Both the position numbers and the translations under genes were made by a program. This document shows positions 34,756-45,055 of a DNA stretch of 64,000 bases, in pieces; the stretch's first letter is position 1; each line of letters opens with the position of its first letter. The stretch is from assembly GCF_003148905.1 (NCBI RefSeq), contig NZ_QGHC01000014.1, positions 1 through 64,000 on the forward strand, read 5' to 3'. Below the pieces are notes generated by a model. That model searched no databases, was not told the DNA's origin, and worked only from the letters and a program-made list of their open reading frames with translations. The stretch is from Fulvimonas soli (lineage in GTDB: Bacteria; Pseudomonadota; Gammaproteobacteria; Xanthomonadales; Rhodanobacteraceae).

Positions 34756-37700
34756 ATGCAGACAGAAGAGCGCCTCGCGCAGAACCACGCCGAATTCCAG
34801 GCACGGCTCGACCGCATGGAAAAGGCCATCGGCGACGGCAAGCCGGATGCCGCGATCGAGCTTGCCCAGGCCGCCGCGTCCATCGCCTGGCTGAAAGGCT
34901 GCGGCATCTTCTCCTCGCCCCGGCTGGAGGCCCTGCTGGCACGCATCGGCCATGCGCTGCCCCAGGCCGCGGAAGCCGCCCCGCGCGCCGACGAGCGGCG
35001 CCGGGTGCTCACCGTGATGACTTCGGCGCACGCCATCGGCGGCCACACGCGGCTGGCCTGCCGCTGGATGGCGCTGGACACGCAATCGGTCCACACGCTC
35101 GTGCTCACCCGGCAAGGCGACGCGCCGCTCCCGCCGATGGTCGAGGCGCTGGCCGAAAGCGGACGGGTCCAGCTGGTGACGCTCGACGACGACTCCCTGC
35201 TGGAACGCGCGGCAAGGCTGCGCCGGTTGCTCGGCGCCGCCGACCGCGCGGTGCTGCACACCCATCCGAACGACCCGTTGCCCGTGGTGGCGCTGGCCGG
35301 CATGGCCTCGCCGCCCCCCGTGCTGTTCGAGAACCATGCCGACCACGTGTTCTGGATCGGCGCCAGCGTAAGCAACCTGCTCGTCTCGCTGCACGACGAC
35401 GGCACCCGCATCGCCGTGACACGCCGCGGCGTGGCGCGCCCGCACATCGGCTGGCTCCCGATCCCGCTCGACTTCACCTCGCTCGACGCGGCGCCGGCCG
35501 TCGACATCCGCGCCCGGTACGGCATTCCGGACGACGCCGTGCTGCTGCTGTCCTGCGGGTCGGCATACAAGTTCATGCCGATCGACGGCCTGTCCATGGC
35601 CGACCTGCTGGCCCCGGTGCTCGAGGAACACCCCGGCGTCCATGTCCTGCTGGTCGGGCTCGCCCGCGATCCGGCCGGCACCAGCCTCGCCGCGGACTAC
35701 CCGGGCCGCGTGCACCTGGCCGGCTACCTCCAGCAGGACGCGCTGCACGCCGCCTACGCCGCCTGCGACATCTACCTCGACGCGGTGCCCACCTCGTCGA
35801 GCACGGCGCTGTGCGAGGCGATCGCGGCCGGCAAGCCGGCGCTCAAGTTCAGCCCGGCCGCGTGGGGCGAGTGCGGCTTCGCCATGGACATGGACGCGGT
35901 GCCCCTGCCGCTCTACGTCTCGCACGACGCCGACGGCTACCGGCAGGAGCTGCGCGCGCTGATCGGCTCGCCGGCGCTGCGCGCGCAACGCGGCCGGCTC
36001 ATGGCCGGCATGCTGCGGCTGTGCCATGGCGACGCGCACTTCCAGGCGCAGGTCGAGGCGCTCTACGAGCGCGCCGCGCGCCTGCCCCGCATCGAGCTCG
36101 ACGAGGCCACCGCGGCGCACCGCGTGGAACTGCTCGACGTGCTGCTGGGCAAGCTGGCCGACAACCTCGAGGCGGCCCAGCGGCTGGACAAGCTCGGCAC
36201 CACCGGCCTGGTGGTGCGCGCCCTTTCCCCCGACGAGCAATACCGGCACTGGCTGGCGCCGCGGCGGCTGTCCACCGAACGCGCCGCTCTGGCGCGGAGC
36301 CGCATCGCCGCGCCGGCCACGTTCCACGTGCTGGTCGTCGACGCCGACGGCGATGCGGACCGGCTGGCGCATACGCTGCAGTCGCTGGACCGGCAATCGC
36401 ATCCGGCGACGGCCGTGACCGTGCTGAGCGACGTGCGGCAGGCGCTGCCCGGTGGCATCGCAACGCATCCGCTGGCCGGAGACTGGGCGACCGCGCTCAA
36501 CGCGGTCGCCGCCACCGCCAGCGCCGACTGGCTGCTGCCGCTATACGCGGGCGACGCGCTGGACGCCGATGCGCTGCTTCTGCTGGCCGGCCTGTTCGCC
36601 GCACAGCCCGACCTGGCGTGCTGCTATGCAGACGAGGATGCGTGGCTGCCCGACGGGCCGGCGCAGCCGGTCTTCAAGCCCGACATGAACCTCGATCTCC
36701 TGCGTAGCTACCCGTACATCGGCCGCACGCTGGCGATGCGGCGCGAATCCCTGCTGGCGGCGGGCGGACTGCGCGCGGAGGCCGGCGCCCTCGCCCACTG
36801 CGACCACCTGTTCCGCTGCGTCGAGCGGTTCGGCCTGCACACCGTGGGGCACCTGGCCGAAGTGGTCTACCGCGCCGCGGTGCCCTTCGCGGCCTGGCTC
36901 GCCACCCCCGAGGTCGCCGCCCTGAGCGGCGCGGTGGTCTCGGCCCACCTCGACCGTCTCGGCGTGCCCCACCGCATGCAGCCGGGAGCGCTGGCCGGCT
37001 CCAACCGCATCACCTACCTGCACGAGGCCGAGCCGGCCGTTTCGATCATCGTCCCCACCCGCGACCAGCTGCCGATGCTCAACGGCCTGATCGACAGCCT
37101 GCTCGCCAAGACCCGCTACAGGAACTACGAGCTGCTGATCGTCGACAACGACAGCCGCGACCCGGCCGCCTGCGCCTACCTCGACGGCATCGAGCGGCTG
37201 AACAACCCGCAGCTGCGCGTGCTGCGCTGGCCGCACCCGTTCAACTACTCGGCGATCAACAACTTCGCCGCCGCGCAGGCGCGCGGCGAGTACCTGGTCC
37301 TGCTCAACAACGACACCGCGGTGCTGCACGAGGACTGGATCGAGGCGCTGCTCAACCACGCGCAGCGGCCGGAGGTCGGCATCGTCGGCGCCAAGCTGCA
37401 CTACCCGGACGGGCGCATCCAGCACGCCGGCGTGGTGCTGGGCCTGCGCGGGCCGGCCGACCATCCCTTCATCGGCGATCCGATGGACGCGCCCGGCTAC
37501 ATGCACCGCCTGCAGGTGGACCAGAACTACACCGCGGTGACCGCCGCCTGCCTGATGATCCGCAAGTCGGTGTACGAGGAGGTCGGCGGCCTGGACGAGG
37601 AGAACTTCAAGGTCTCGTACAACGACGTGGACCTGTGCCTGAAGGTGCACCGGGCCGGCTACCTCACCGTGTGGACGCCCTACGCGCGGCTGATGCACGA

Positions 37701-38892
37701 GGGCAGCGTCAGCCAGCGCAAGGTGGACCGGACCGCGCAGGAGGCCAAGCGCAAGCGCTTCGAGGGCGAGCAGCGGGCCATGTACGCCAAGTGGCTGCCG
37801 CTGCTGGCGCGCGACCCGGCCTACAACCGCAACCTCAGCCTGGACGGCGGCGGCTTCGACCTGGACCCGCTCCCGCAGCAGGCCTGGCAGCCGTTCGAGC
37901 AGCCGCTGCTGCCGCGGATGTTCTGCGTGGCCGCCGACGCGCAGGGCTGCGGCCACTACCGCATCCGGCAGCCCTTCCTCGCCATGCAGCGGGAAGGGCT
38001 GGCCGAGGGCATGATCGCCCCCGCGCACCTGCTGCCGGTCCCGATGGAGCGCTTCGCGCCGTCATCGATCGTGCTGCAGCGCCAGCTCGGCGACGGCCAG
38101 CTTGCGGCCATGCGCAACTACCGCGACTTCAGCCGCGCCTTCAAGGTCTACGAGCTGGACGACTACCTGCCGAACCTGCCGCTCAAGAGCGTGCACCGCA
38201 GCCGGCTGCCCAAGGACATCCTGAAGTCGCTGCGCCAGGCGGTCGCGCTGACCGACCGCTTCGTGGTCTCCACCGCGCCGCTGGCCGAGCAGTTCGCGGA
38301 CATGCACCCCGACATCCGCGTGGTCGCCAACCGCCTCCCGGTGGACTGGTGGGGCCAGCCGGCCAGCCGCCGCCGCGGGTCGGCCAGGCCGCGCGTGGGC
38401 TGGGCCGGCGGCAGCGGCCACCGCGGCGACCTGGAGCTGATCGCCGACGTGGTGCGCGACCTCGCCGGCGAGGTCGAGTGGGTGTTCCTGGGCATGTGCC
38501 CGGAGAAGCTGCGCCCCTACGTGCACGAGCTCCACGAGGGCGTGCCGATCGGGCAGTACCCGGCCAAGCTGGCCTCGCTGGACCTCGACCTCGCGCTGGC
38601 GCCGCTGGAGGACAACGTCTTCAACGCCTGCAAGAGCAACCTGCGCCTGCTCGAATACGGCGCCTGCGGCTTCCCGGTGGTGTGCAGCGACATCGTCTGC
38701 TACCGCGGCGGGCTGCCGGTGACGCGCGTGCGCAACCGCTACAAGGAGTGGGTGGACGCCATCCGCATGCACCTGGCCGACCTGGACGCCACCGCGCGCA
38801 TGGGCGACGCGCTGCGCGAGGCGGTGCGGCGCGACTGGATGCTCGCCGGCGCCCACCTCAACGACTGGCTCAATGCCTGGATGCCCGCATGA
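34756..38892 (+). CDS. Giant multidomain glycosyltransferase, probable flagellin glycosyltransferase
   Basis: 1378 residues. Segments in order: a helical N terminus; a GT4-like (GT-B) unit at about 85-450 ([53 protein letters not shown]); a degenerate GT2-like unit at about 520-740 (CCYADEDAW); a canonical GT2 unit at about 762-1000 ([40 protein letters not shown]); and a second GT4-like unit at about 1055-1378 ([17 protein letters not shown]). The ATG at 34756 was chosen; an in-frame ATG at 34603 would include the promoter. It is next to fliC and has a sigma-54 promoter, so flagellin is the inferred acceptor. It overlaps the next gene (ATGA). Confidence 0.82.
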   Translation: MQTEERLAQNHAEFQARLDRMEKAIGDGKPDAAIELAQAAASIAWLKGCGIFSSPRLEALLARIGHALPQAAEAAPRADERRRVLTVMTSAHAIGGHTRLACRWMALDTQSVHTLVLTRQGDAPLPPMVEALAESGRVQLVTLDDDSLLERAARLRRLLGAADRAVLHTHPNDPLPVVALAGMASPPPVLFENHADHVFWIGASVSNLLVSLHDDGTRIAVTRRGVARPHIGWLPIPLDFTSLDAAPAVDIRARYGIPDDAVLLLSCGSAYKFMPIDGLSMADLLAPVLEEHPGVHVLLVGLARDPAGTSLAADYPGRVHLAGYLQQDALHAAYAACDIYLDAVPTSSSTALCEAIAAGKPALKFSPAAWGECGFAMDMDAVPLPLYVSHDADGYRQELRALIGSPALRAQRGRLMAGMLRLCHGDAHFQAQVEALYERAARLPRIELDEATAAHRVELLDVLLGKLADNLEAAQRLDKLGTTGLVVRALSPDEQYRHWLAPRRLSTERAALARSRIAAPATFHVLVVDADGDADRLAHTLQSLDRQSHPATAVTVLSDVRQALPGGIATHPLAGDWATALNAVAATASADWLLPLYAGDALDADALLLLAGLFAAQPDLACCYADEDAWLPDGPAQPVFKPDMNLDLLRSYPYIGRTLAMRRESLLAAGGLRAEAGALAHCDHLFRCVERFGLHTVGHLAEVVYRAAVPFAAWLATPEVAALSGAVVSAHLDRLGVPHRMQPGALAGSNRITYLHEAEPAVSIIVPTRDQLPMLNGLIDSLLAKTRYRNYELLIVDNDSRDPAACAYLDGIERLNNPQLRVLRWPHPFNYSAINNFAAAQARGEYLVLLNNDTAVLHEDWIEALLNHAQRPEVGIVGAKLHYPDGRIQHAGVVLGLRGPADHPFIGDPMDAPGYMHRLQVDQNYTAVTAACLMIRKSVYEEVGGLDEENFKVSYNDVDLCLKVHRAGYLTVWTPYARLMHEGSVSQRKVDRTAQEAKRKRFEGEQRAMYAKWLPLLARDPAYNRNLSLDGGGFDLDPLPQQAWQPFEQPLLPRMFCVAADAQGCGHYRIRQPFLAMQREGLAEGMIAPAHLLPVPMERFAPSSIVLQRQLGDGQLAAMRNYRDFSRAFKVYELDDYLPNLPLKSVHRSRLPKDILKSLRQAVALTDRFVVSTAPLAEQFADMHPDIRVVANRLPVDWWGQPASRRRGSARPRVGWAGGSGHRGDLELIADVVRDLAGEVEWVFLGMCPEKLRPYVHELHEGVPIGQYPAKLASLDLDLALAPLEDNVFNACKSNLRLLEYGACGFPVVCSDIVCYRGGLPVTRVRNRYKEWVDAIRMHLADLDATARMGDALREAVRRDWMLAGAHLNDWLNAWMPA

Positions 38893-39755
38893 TCAGCCGC
38901 GACGCCATCGTCTCACCGCAGGCCGCCATCGGCCGCGAATGCGCCATCTCCCCGGGCGCCATCGTCGGGGACCGGGTCACGCTGGGCGACCACGTGCGCA
39001 TCGGGGCGGGCGCGATCGTGCTCGGCCCCTGCCACATCGGCGACCACTGCACATTGGGAGCGGGCGTGGTGCTGGAAAGCAGCGACGGGGACCGGCCCAT
39101 CGTGCTCGAACCGCACGTGCGCGTCTCGGCCACGGCGTCGATCCTGGCGCCGGTGACCGTCGCGCGCGGCGCGCTGATCCAGGCCGGCACCACCATCCTG
39201 CGCCCGGTGCCCGCCCATGCCATCGTGTCGGGGAATCCGGCGCAGATCACCGGCTACACCCTCGTCCACGCATCGGAGCCGCCCGCCGCTTCCGGCGCGC
39301 GGCCCGCGCCGGAAGCCGGCGCATTCGCCTCGCACGTGGACGGCGTCACGCTGCACCGCCTGCCCAAGGTCATCGACCTGCGCGGCAACCTCACGGTCGG
39401 CGAATTCGAGCGCGACCTGCCGTTCCGGCCCAAGCGCTACTTCATGGTGTTCGGCGTGCCCAACGCCGAGGTGCGCGGCGAGCACGCGCACCACCGCTGC
39501 AAGCAGTTCCTGATCTGCGCGCGCGGCCGCTGCAGCATCGTGGCCGACGACGGCGCCAACCGCGAGGAATTCCTGCTCGACGATCCGTCGCTAGGGCTGT
39601 ACCTGCCGCCGCGCGTCTGGGGCATCCAGTACAAGTATTCCGCCGACGCGGTGCTGCTCGTGTTCGCCTCCGAGTACTACGACCCGGACGACTACATCCG
39701 CGACTACGGGGAGTTCATGCGGCTGGCGGGCGCCTCCCGGAGCACGGCCGCATGA
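38889..39755 (+). CDS. WxcM-like bifunctional sugar acyltransferase / 3,4-ketoisomerase
   Basis: 288 residues. The N-terminal half (about 1-125) is a left-handed beta-helix of hexapeptide repeats ([32 protein letters not shown]), as in nucleotide-sugar N-acetyltransferases. The C-terminal half (about 145-288) is an FdtA/QdtA-type cupin ([35 protein letters not shown]). Such fusions convert dTDP-4-keto-6-deoxyglucose to the 3-keto isomer and acetylate the later 3-amino sugar. The missing aminotransferase step is encoded at 40747. It overlaps the glycosyltransferase gene and the next gene by four bases each. Confidence 0.83.
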   Translation: MISRDAIVSPQAAIGRECAISPGAIVGDRVTLGDHVRIGAGAIVLGPCHIGDHCTLGAGVVLESSDGDRPIVLEPHVRVSATASILAPVTVARGALIQAGTTILRPVPAHAIVSGNPAQITGYTLVHASEPPAASGARPAPEAGAFASHVDGVTLHRLPKVIDLRGNLTVGEFERDLPFRPKRYFMVFGVPNAEVRGEHAHHRCKQFLICARGRCSIVADDGANREEFLLDDPSLGLYLPPRVWGIQYKYSADAVLLVFASEYYDPDDYIRDYGEFMRLAGASRSTAA

Positions 39756-40717
39756 GCCGGCTGCTGGAGAGGCGCGATGCCGCCGGGGTCCGCGCGGGGC
39801 TCGAACGCGCGGGCCTGGAGCCCCCGCATGGATTCATCCGGCAGGTGGACAGGCGCTACGACCTGGCCGTGCACCTCGACCACCTGCTGCGTCCGCTGGA
39901 TGCGCGCGACGACTTCCGCATCGGCCACGGCAAGGGCGCCGACGAACGCTGGGTGCTGCTGGAACGCCTGCCCTGGGACTCGGCGTTCTTCGGCCGCGGG
40001 GTGGCCCGCCTGCATGCCTGCGTGGACCCGCGCGGCCCCACGCCGCCGCGGGCCGACACCGGCGCGGCGGTCGCGGCCATCGGCGCCGCGCTGGCGCTGG
40101 CGGCGCAGCACGGCATCGATTACGTGTTCGGCACGGTGGATGCCCGCGACCTGCCCGGCATCCGCAGCCTCTGCGCCAGCGGCTTCGAGCTGATCGAAAC
40201 CCGCTGCCACTACCACCTCGCCCTGGCCGATTGGCAAGGCGACCGCCACCCCGCCCGGCTGGCCACGCCGGCCGACATGCCCTCGCTCGCCCGCGCCGCG
40301 CGCGACACCGTGAACCCGTTCGACCGCTTCCACGCCGACCCGGCGATTCCGCCCGAGGACGCGGACCGCCTGATGGAAACCTGGGTCCGCGCGTCGATCG
40401 CCGGGGGGTTCGCCGACGCCACGCTGGTGCCCGACGTGGCGTCGCCGGAGGCGTTCTGCACGGTCCGCTACCACCGCGAACACTGGCAAGGCTGGGGCCT
40501 GCGGCTCGCGCAGCCGGTGCTCAGCGTCGTGGCGCCGAGGCACCGCGGCTGGTACGTGCGGCTGATCGCGGAAGTGAACCATCACCTGCGCGGGATCGGC
40601 GCGGAGCACGCCTTCCTCGTCACGCAGGCCACCAACAACGCCGTGATCCGGTCCTGGGAAAAGCTCGGCTACCAGTACGGCAAGGCCGAGCACGTCTTCC
40701 GCCGCCTGCTCCGCTAG
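39752..40717 (+). CDS. GNAT-family acetyltransferase, probably sugar-modifying
   Basis: 321 residues. The C-terminal half (about 160-320) has a GNAT-like end ([28 protein letters not shown]), where the AxNxxAxxxWEKLGF-type block is conserved. The N-terminal half ([20 protein letters not shown]) is like WecD/RffC dTDP-fucosamine acetyltransferases, which begin with a WDSxFFG motif. It likely acetylates the sugar made by the neighbouring genes. It is last in the plus-strand operon and converges on the aminotransferase gene 29 bp away. Confidence 0.72.
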   Translation: MSRLLERRDAAGVRAGLERAGLEPPHGFIRQVDRRYDLAVHLDHLLRPLDARDDFRIGHGKGADERWVLLERLPWDSAFFGRGVARLHACVDPRGPTPPRADTGAAVAAIGAALALAAQHGIDYVFGTVDARDLPGIRSLCASGFELIETRCHYHLALADWQGDRHPARLATPADMPSLARAARDTVNPFDRFHADPAIPPEDADRLMETWVRASIAGGFADATLVPDVASPEAFCTVRYHREHWQGWGLRLAQPVLSVVAPRHRGWYVRLIAEVNHHLRGIGAEHAFLVTQATNNAVIRSWEKLGYQYGKAEHVFRRLLR

Positions 40718-40746
40718 CCGGGGAGCCCGCGGGCGACCCGCCGCCC

Positions 40747-41904
40747 TCACCAGGCGTTGCAGGCCTCGATCACCTTCGCCACTTCCGCGTCGTCAAGCTC
40801 GGGAAAGCAGGGCAGCGACAGCACGCTGCCGCACAGCGCCTCGGTGGCCGGCAGCGCCGGCATCGGCCCGGCATGCGCCAGCACCGCCTGCTGCGTGTCG
40901 GCGAGCGGGTAATGCACCTCGCTGGCGACGCCGCAGCGCGCGAGATGCGCCTGGAGTTCCGCGCGCCGGGCGCAGCGCACCACGTACAGGTGCGCGACGT
41001 GGCCGGGGCCATCGATGGCCGGCACCTGGATCTCCGGGTGGACGATGCCGCGGGAGTACGCCTGCGCGATCCCCCGGCGGCGGGCGTTCCAGCCGTCCAG
41101 CAGGGGCAGCATCACGCGCAGGAAGGCCGCCTGCAGCTCGTCGAGCCGGCTGTTGCGCCCGCCTCCCAGCTCGTTGCGGTATTTCGACGACCAGCCGTAC
41201 TGGCGCAGCCGGCGCACGCGCCCGGCCAGGGCCGGGTCGTTCGTGGCGACGGCGCCGCCGTCGCCGAGCGCGCCGAGGTTCTTGGTCGGATAGAAGCTGA
41301 AGCAGGCCGCGTCGCCGTAGCTTCCGGCGCGGCGGCCGTCCTCGCCCCGGGCGCCGTGCGCCTGCGCGCAGTCCTCGACCACGGGAACGCCGTAGGCGCG
41401 CGCCACGTCGAGCAGGCGCGGCATGTCGGCCAGGCGACCGTACAGGTGGGTGACGACGATCGCCGCCGGCCTGTCGCCACCCCGCCGCAACCGCTGCTCC
41501 AGATGCAGCGGGCTCATGGTCGCGGTCGCCGCATCCACGTCCACGTAGCAGGGCGCCGCGCCGCAGGCCAGCGCCGCGGTGGCGCCGTACATGCCGGCGT
41601 TGGCAACCATGAGCACCTTGTCGCCTCCGGCGACGCCGAGCGCGCGCAGCGCCAGCTCGAGCGCATCGGTCCCGTTGGCCACGCCGACGACCTCGGCGAC
41701 GCCGCAGTAGTCGGCGAACGCCGCCTCGAAGGCGCGGACCTGCGGCCCCAGCACGAAATGGCCGCTGGCGATCACCTGCCCGGCGGCTTCCTGCAGGCAC
41801 GGCCGCAAGGGCGCGATGTGGCGGCCCAGATCGTTGACCGGCACGACGTCCGGCAGCGGCGCGGCGGCACGGACGGCATCGGGGAGGCTGGCGGCGCTCG
41901 TCAT
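40747..41904 (-). CDS. DegT/DnrJ/EryC1/StrS-type sugar aminotransferase (FdtB-like)
   Basis: 385 residues. PLP-dependent fold with GVANGTDALELALRALG, the HLYGRLADM loop, DCAQAHGA and Schiff-base Lys208 (SFYPTKNLGALGDGGA). With the WxcM-like enzyme it completes a predicted route to dTDP-3-acetamido-3,6-dideoxyhexose. It starts 10 bp after flgL in the same direction with GGGGA upstream. It is therefore the distal gene of the flg operon, not of the glycosyltransferase operon on the other strand. Confidence 0.85.
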   Translation of the reverse strand: MTSAASLPDAVRAAAPLPDVVPVNDLGRHIAPLRPCLQEAAGQVIASGHFVLGPQVRAFEAAFADYCGVAEVVGVANGTDALELALRALGVAGGDKVLMVANAGMYGATAALACGAAPCYVDVDAATATMSPLHLEQRLRRGGDRPAAIVVTHLYGRLADMPRLLDVARAYGVPVVEDCAQAHGARGEDGRRAGSYGDAACFSFYPTKNLGALGDGGAVATNDPALAGRVRRLRQYGWSSKYRNELGGGRNSRLDELQAAFLRVMLPLLDGWNARRRGIAQAYSRGIVHPEIQVPAIDGPGHVAHLYVVRCARRAELQAHLARCGVASEVHYPLADTQQAVLAHAGPMPALPATEALCGSVLSLPCFPELDDAEVAKVIEACNAW

Positions 41905-41914
41905 GCGGTCCCCA

Positions 41915-43132
41915 TCACTTCAGGTAATCGAACAGGCTCGTCGACTGCACCTTCGCGAAGGTCTGCTGCGAGGCCTGCAGCGCCGTGGACTGCAGCATCA
42001 GGCTGCTGATGGCGCTGGCCATGTCGGTGTCCTGCACGCTGGAGAGCGTGGTCTGGTAGGTCAGCGTGAGGTCGGCGTAGGTGCTCTTCTGCTGGCTCAG
42101 CCGGTCCAGACGGCCGCCGATGTCGGTCTGCGCGGCGAGCACGCTGTCCTGCGCGCGGTCGATCGACTCGATCTGCCGGCTCATCGCGTTGCTGAGCTGG
42201 GTGTTGCCCAGGCTGTCGTCGTTGAGCGCGTCGATCATGTTGCCCAGCGTGGCGAACACGTCCTGGGTCTGCCCGGACTCGACGCTCACCGTGTCGCCGG
42301 CGGCGGGCGTGCCGCTGAGCGCGATGGACAGGCCGTTGAAGCTGATGCTGCCGCCGTCCTGGTAGCTGCCGCTGGCGACCACCGCGTTGCCGTTGTTGGC
42401 GTCGGTGGCGGTCCAGTTGCCGGCGGCATCGAAGCTGATCTGGTAGTCCACCGGCCCGGCCGCGCTGGCGGCCTGCCAGGCGGCGCTGTCGCTCACGCTG
42501 GTGGCGCCCACCAGCAGGGTGCCGGCGTTGCCGGCGGCCGCGCCGGCGACGAAGGCGCCGTTGCCCATCGGCAGGTCCATGAACAGCGCGTCGCCCGGAT
42601 CGCTGTTGGGCAGGCGCAGGCCGCTGCCGATCGCGCTCATCTGCGCCGTGCCGTTGCCCACGTAGCTCACCGTGCCGTCGGCGTTGAGCACGAACGGCTG
42701 GGTGGTGCTGCTGGTGCCGGCGAACAGCGCGATGCCGCTGGCGTCGGTGGTGTTGGCCAGCTGCACCAGCTGCGCGCGGATCTGCGTGAGCTGGGTGGCC
42801 ATGTCCTTGCGGTCGGAGGCCGACAGCGTGCCGTTGATGCCCTGCACCGCCAGCGAGCGCGCCTGGTCGAGCAGCGCGTTGAACGAGGTGAGCGTGTTGC
42901 TCTCGGTGGACAGCCGCGTGTTGGCGGCATCGATGTTGGCCGAGTACTGCGCCGTGCTGGCGATGACGTGGTCGAGCGAGACCACCTGCGCGGCGCCGCC
43001 CGGATCGTCCGAGGCCAGGTCGATGCGCTTGCCGCTGGTCACCTGGTTCTGCGTGGCGTTCACCGCGCTCTGCTGGCCGAGCATGGTGGTCAGCGACTGC
43101 TGGTACATCCAGCTGGTGGACAGGCGGATCAT
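41915..43132 (-). CDS. flgL: Flagellar hook-filament junction protein FlgL
   Basis: 405 residues. The N-terminal (MIRLSTSWMYQQSLTTMLGQ, VTSGKRIDLASDDPGGAAQV) and C-terminal (QDTDMASAISSLMLQSTALQ, ending SLFDYLK) helical domains are flagellin-like. Between them is a beta-rich insert (about 195-285) with SGTPAAGDTVSVESG that also occurs in FlgK. It lies five bases after flgK. Confidence 0.94.
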   Translation of the reverse strand: MIRLSTSWMYQQSLTTMLGQQSAVNATQNQVTSGKRIDLASDDPGGAAQVVSLDHVIASTAQYSANIDAANTRLSTESNTLTSFNALLDQARSLAVQGINGTLSASDRKDMATQLTQIRAQLVQLANTTDASGIALFAGTSSTTQPFVLNADGTVSYVGNGTAQMSAIGSGLRLPNSDPGDALFMDLPMGNGAFVAGAAAGNAGTLLVGATSVSDSAAWQAASAAGPVDYQISFDAAGNWTATDANNGNAVVASGSYQDGGSISFNGLSIALSGTPAAGDTVSVESGQTQDVFATLGNMIDALNDDSLGNTQLSNAMSRQIESIDRAQDSVLAAQTDIGGRLDRLSQQKSTYADLTLTYQTTLSSVQDTDMASAISSLMLQSTALQASQQTFAKVQSTSLFDYLK

Positions 43133-43137
43133 GCGCG

Positions 43138-45030
43138 TTACCCCTGGATCGCGGTGATGAGGCTGGCGAACAGCGTCTGCGCGGTGGCGATCACCTGCGC
43201 CGAGGCCTGGTAGGCCTGCTGGTACTTGATGAGGCTGGCGGCCTCCTCGTCCAGGTTCACGCCGGCGGCGCTCTGCTGCGCGCCGGCGGCCTGGTCGTAC
43301 AGGCTGGTCTGGGTGGCGAGGTTGCTGCTGGCGATGCTGCCGGCGGTGCCGATCTGGTTGGTGAGGTCGGCGTAGGCGCGCACCACCGAGGTCTTGCCGC
43401 CGTCCAGCACGCCCTGGTCGGCCAGCGCGGCCAGGTCCAGCGCGTTGCTGTTGTCGTTGAGGCCGTCGCTGTTCCTGCCCACGGTGAAGCCGTCGCCGGC
43501 GGCGGGCGTGCCGGTGAGGGTGAGGCTCCAGCCGTCGAAGACGATCGGCGTGCCGCTGGCGTAGGTGCCGCTGACCGTGTTGCCCGCGCCGTCGGTGATC
43601 GTGTAGTCGGTGGCCGAGGTGAAGGCGATGGTGGCGCCGGCGAACAGGTCGGCGTCGCCGCCGTCCTGCACGCCCACCGCGGCCACCGCGGCGCTGCCGG
43701 CGTTGCCGCTCGCGGCGCCGGCCTTCAGCGCCGCGGCGGCGGCGATCCCGGACGGGTCGGTCATCGTCACCGCCAGCCCGCCGGCGGCGCCGCGGGTGGG
43801 GCGGATCTGGTAGCTGTCGCCGACCTGGGCCGTGCCGGACACGGTCAGGGTGAGGCCGTCGGCGGACAGCGTGCCGTCGGGGTTGGCGGTCAGCGCCACG
43901 CTCTGCCCGCCGGTGGTGGACAGCGTCCAGCCGTTGGCCGAGGGCGCGGTGGTGCTGCCGGTGTAGCTGAGCACGTAGTCCGCGCCGGTGAGCGCGCCGA
44001 TGTCGCTGATCGCCGCGCCGACCGTCGCGTTGCCGGCGTTGCCGCTGGCGGCGCCGACCTGCGGCGCGGGCACGCCGAAGATCGCGCCGCCCTGGTTGCC
44101 GTCGAGGTCCAGGCCCCTGGCCTGCTGCGCGTTGACGCTGCCGGCCAGCGCGATGGCCGCCTGGCCCAGCTTGTTCTGCGCCGGGTCCAGCACGTTGCTG
44201 CGGTAGTCCAGCAGCGCGCCGAGGGTGCCGCCGCTGAGCCGGGCGGAGATGTCGTTGCCGTTCGGGTCGAGCACCACCGTGCGGCTGGCGTCGTAGGGGT
44301 CGGTGCCGGCCTGGAAGCCGTAAGAGTAGCCGCCGCTGACCAGCACCTGGCCGGAGCTGGCGTAGACGCTGAGGGTGCCGTCGGGCTGGCTGGCGGTGGT
44401 GATGCCGACGTAGCCGGCCAGCTGCTTGACCAGGCTGTCGCGCTGGTCGAGCAGGTCGTTCGGCGAGGTGCCGCCGGCCTGGCTGATCTTCAGGTTGAGC
44501 GCGGCGATCTGCTTGACCGTGGTGTCGATGCCGTCGATGGTGCTGGCGATCTGCGTGTTGATCTGCCCGCGCTGCTGGTCGAGCTGGCTGCCCAGCGTGT
44601 TGAACACCATCGAGACCGCGGCCGCGTCGCCGAGCAGCGCCTGGCGCGAGCCCTTGTCGCTGGGCGCGTTGGCCACGTCGCTGAAGCCGGCGTAGAAGTC
44701 GTCCAGCGCGCCCTGCAGGTCGCCGCTGTTCTTCAGCAGGCCGTTGAGCGTGGTGGCGAGGTCGTTGTAGGTGGTGGCGCCCTGCAGGCTGCTGTTGCCG
44801 CTCCACAGCGCGGTGGTGAGGTACTGGCTGTAGGCGCGCTGCACCGCGACCACGTCGACGCCGCTGCCGATGGTGTAGCGGCTGTTGCTCTGCCCGAGGC
44901 GGTCCACCTGCACGATGCTCTGCCGGCTGTAGCCGTCGGTGCCGGCGTTGGCGATGTTGTTGCCCACCGTCTTCAGGCCCAGTTGCGCGGCGGTGAGGCC
45001 GGAGGTGCCGATGCTGAACAGGCTGGACAT
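43138..45030 (-). CDS. flgK: Flagellar hook-associated protein FlgK
   Basis: 630 residues. The N terminus SLFSIGTSGLTAAQLGLKTV and C terminus (AASLIKYQQAYQASAQVIAT) are the standard FlgK rod/hook motifs. The central region holds two beta-rich repeats, each with an SGNAGxAxV-type segment and a GDxxxxxR/G end (LSADGLTLTVSGTAQVGDSY; FDGWSLTLTGTPAAGDGFTV). It is longer than enteric FlgK (about 550). It is 25 bp after flgJ. Confidence 0.94.
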   Translation of the reverse strand: MSSLFSIGTSGLTAAQLGLKTVGNNIANAGTDGYSRQSIVQVDRLGQSNSRYTIGSGVDVVAVQRAYSQYLTTALWSGNSSLQGATTYNDLATTLNGLLKNSGDLQGALDDFYAGFSDVANAPSDKGSRQALLGDAAAVSMVFNTLGSQLDQQRGQINTQIASTIDGIDTTVKQIAALNLKISQAGGTSPNDLLDQRDSLVKQLAGYVGITTASQPDGTLSVYASSGQVLVSGGYSYGFQAGTDPYDASRTVVLDPNGNDISARLSGGTLGALLDYRSNVLDPAQNKLGQAAIALAGSVNAQQARGLDLDGNQGGAIFGVPAPQVGAASGNAGNATVGAAISDIGALTGADYVLSYTGSTTAPSANGWTLSTTGGQSVALTANPDGTLSADGLTLTVSGTAQVGDSYQIRPTRGAAGGLAVTMTDPSGIAAAAALKAGAASGNAGSAAVAAVGVQDGGDADLFAGATIAFTSATDYTITDGAGNTVSGTYASGTPIVFDGWSLTLTGTPAAGDGFTVGRNSDGLNDNSNALDLAALADQGVLDGGKTSVVRAYADLTNQIGTAGSIASSNLATQTSLYDQAAGAQQSAAGVNLDEEAASLIKYQQAYQASAQVIATAQTLFASLITAIQG

Positions 45031-45055
45031 GCGAAGGGGATTCCTCGGGTGACGG

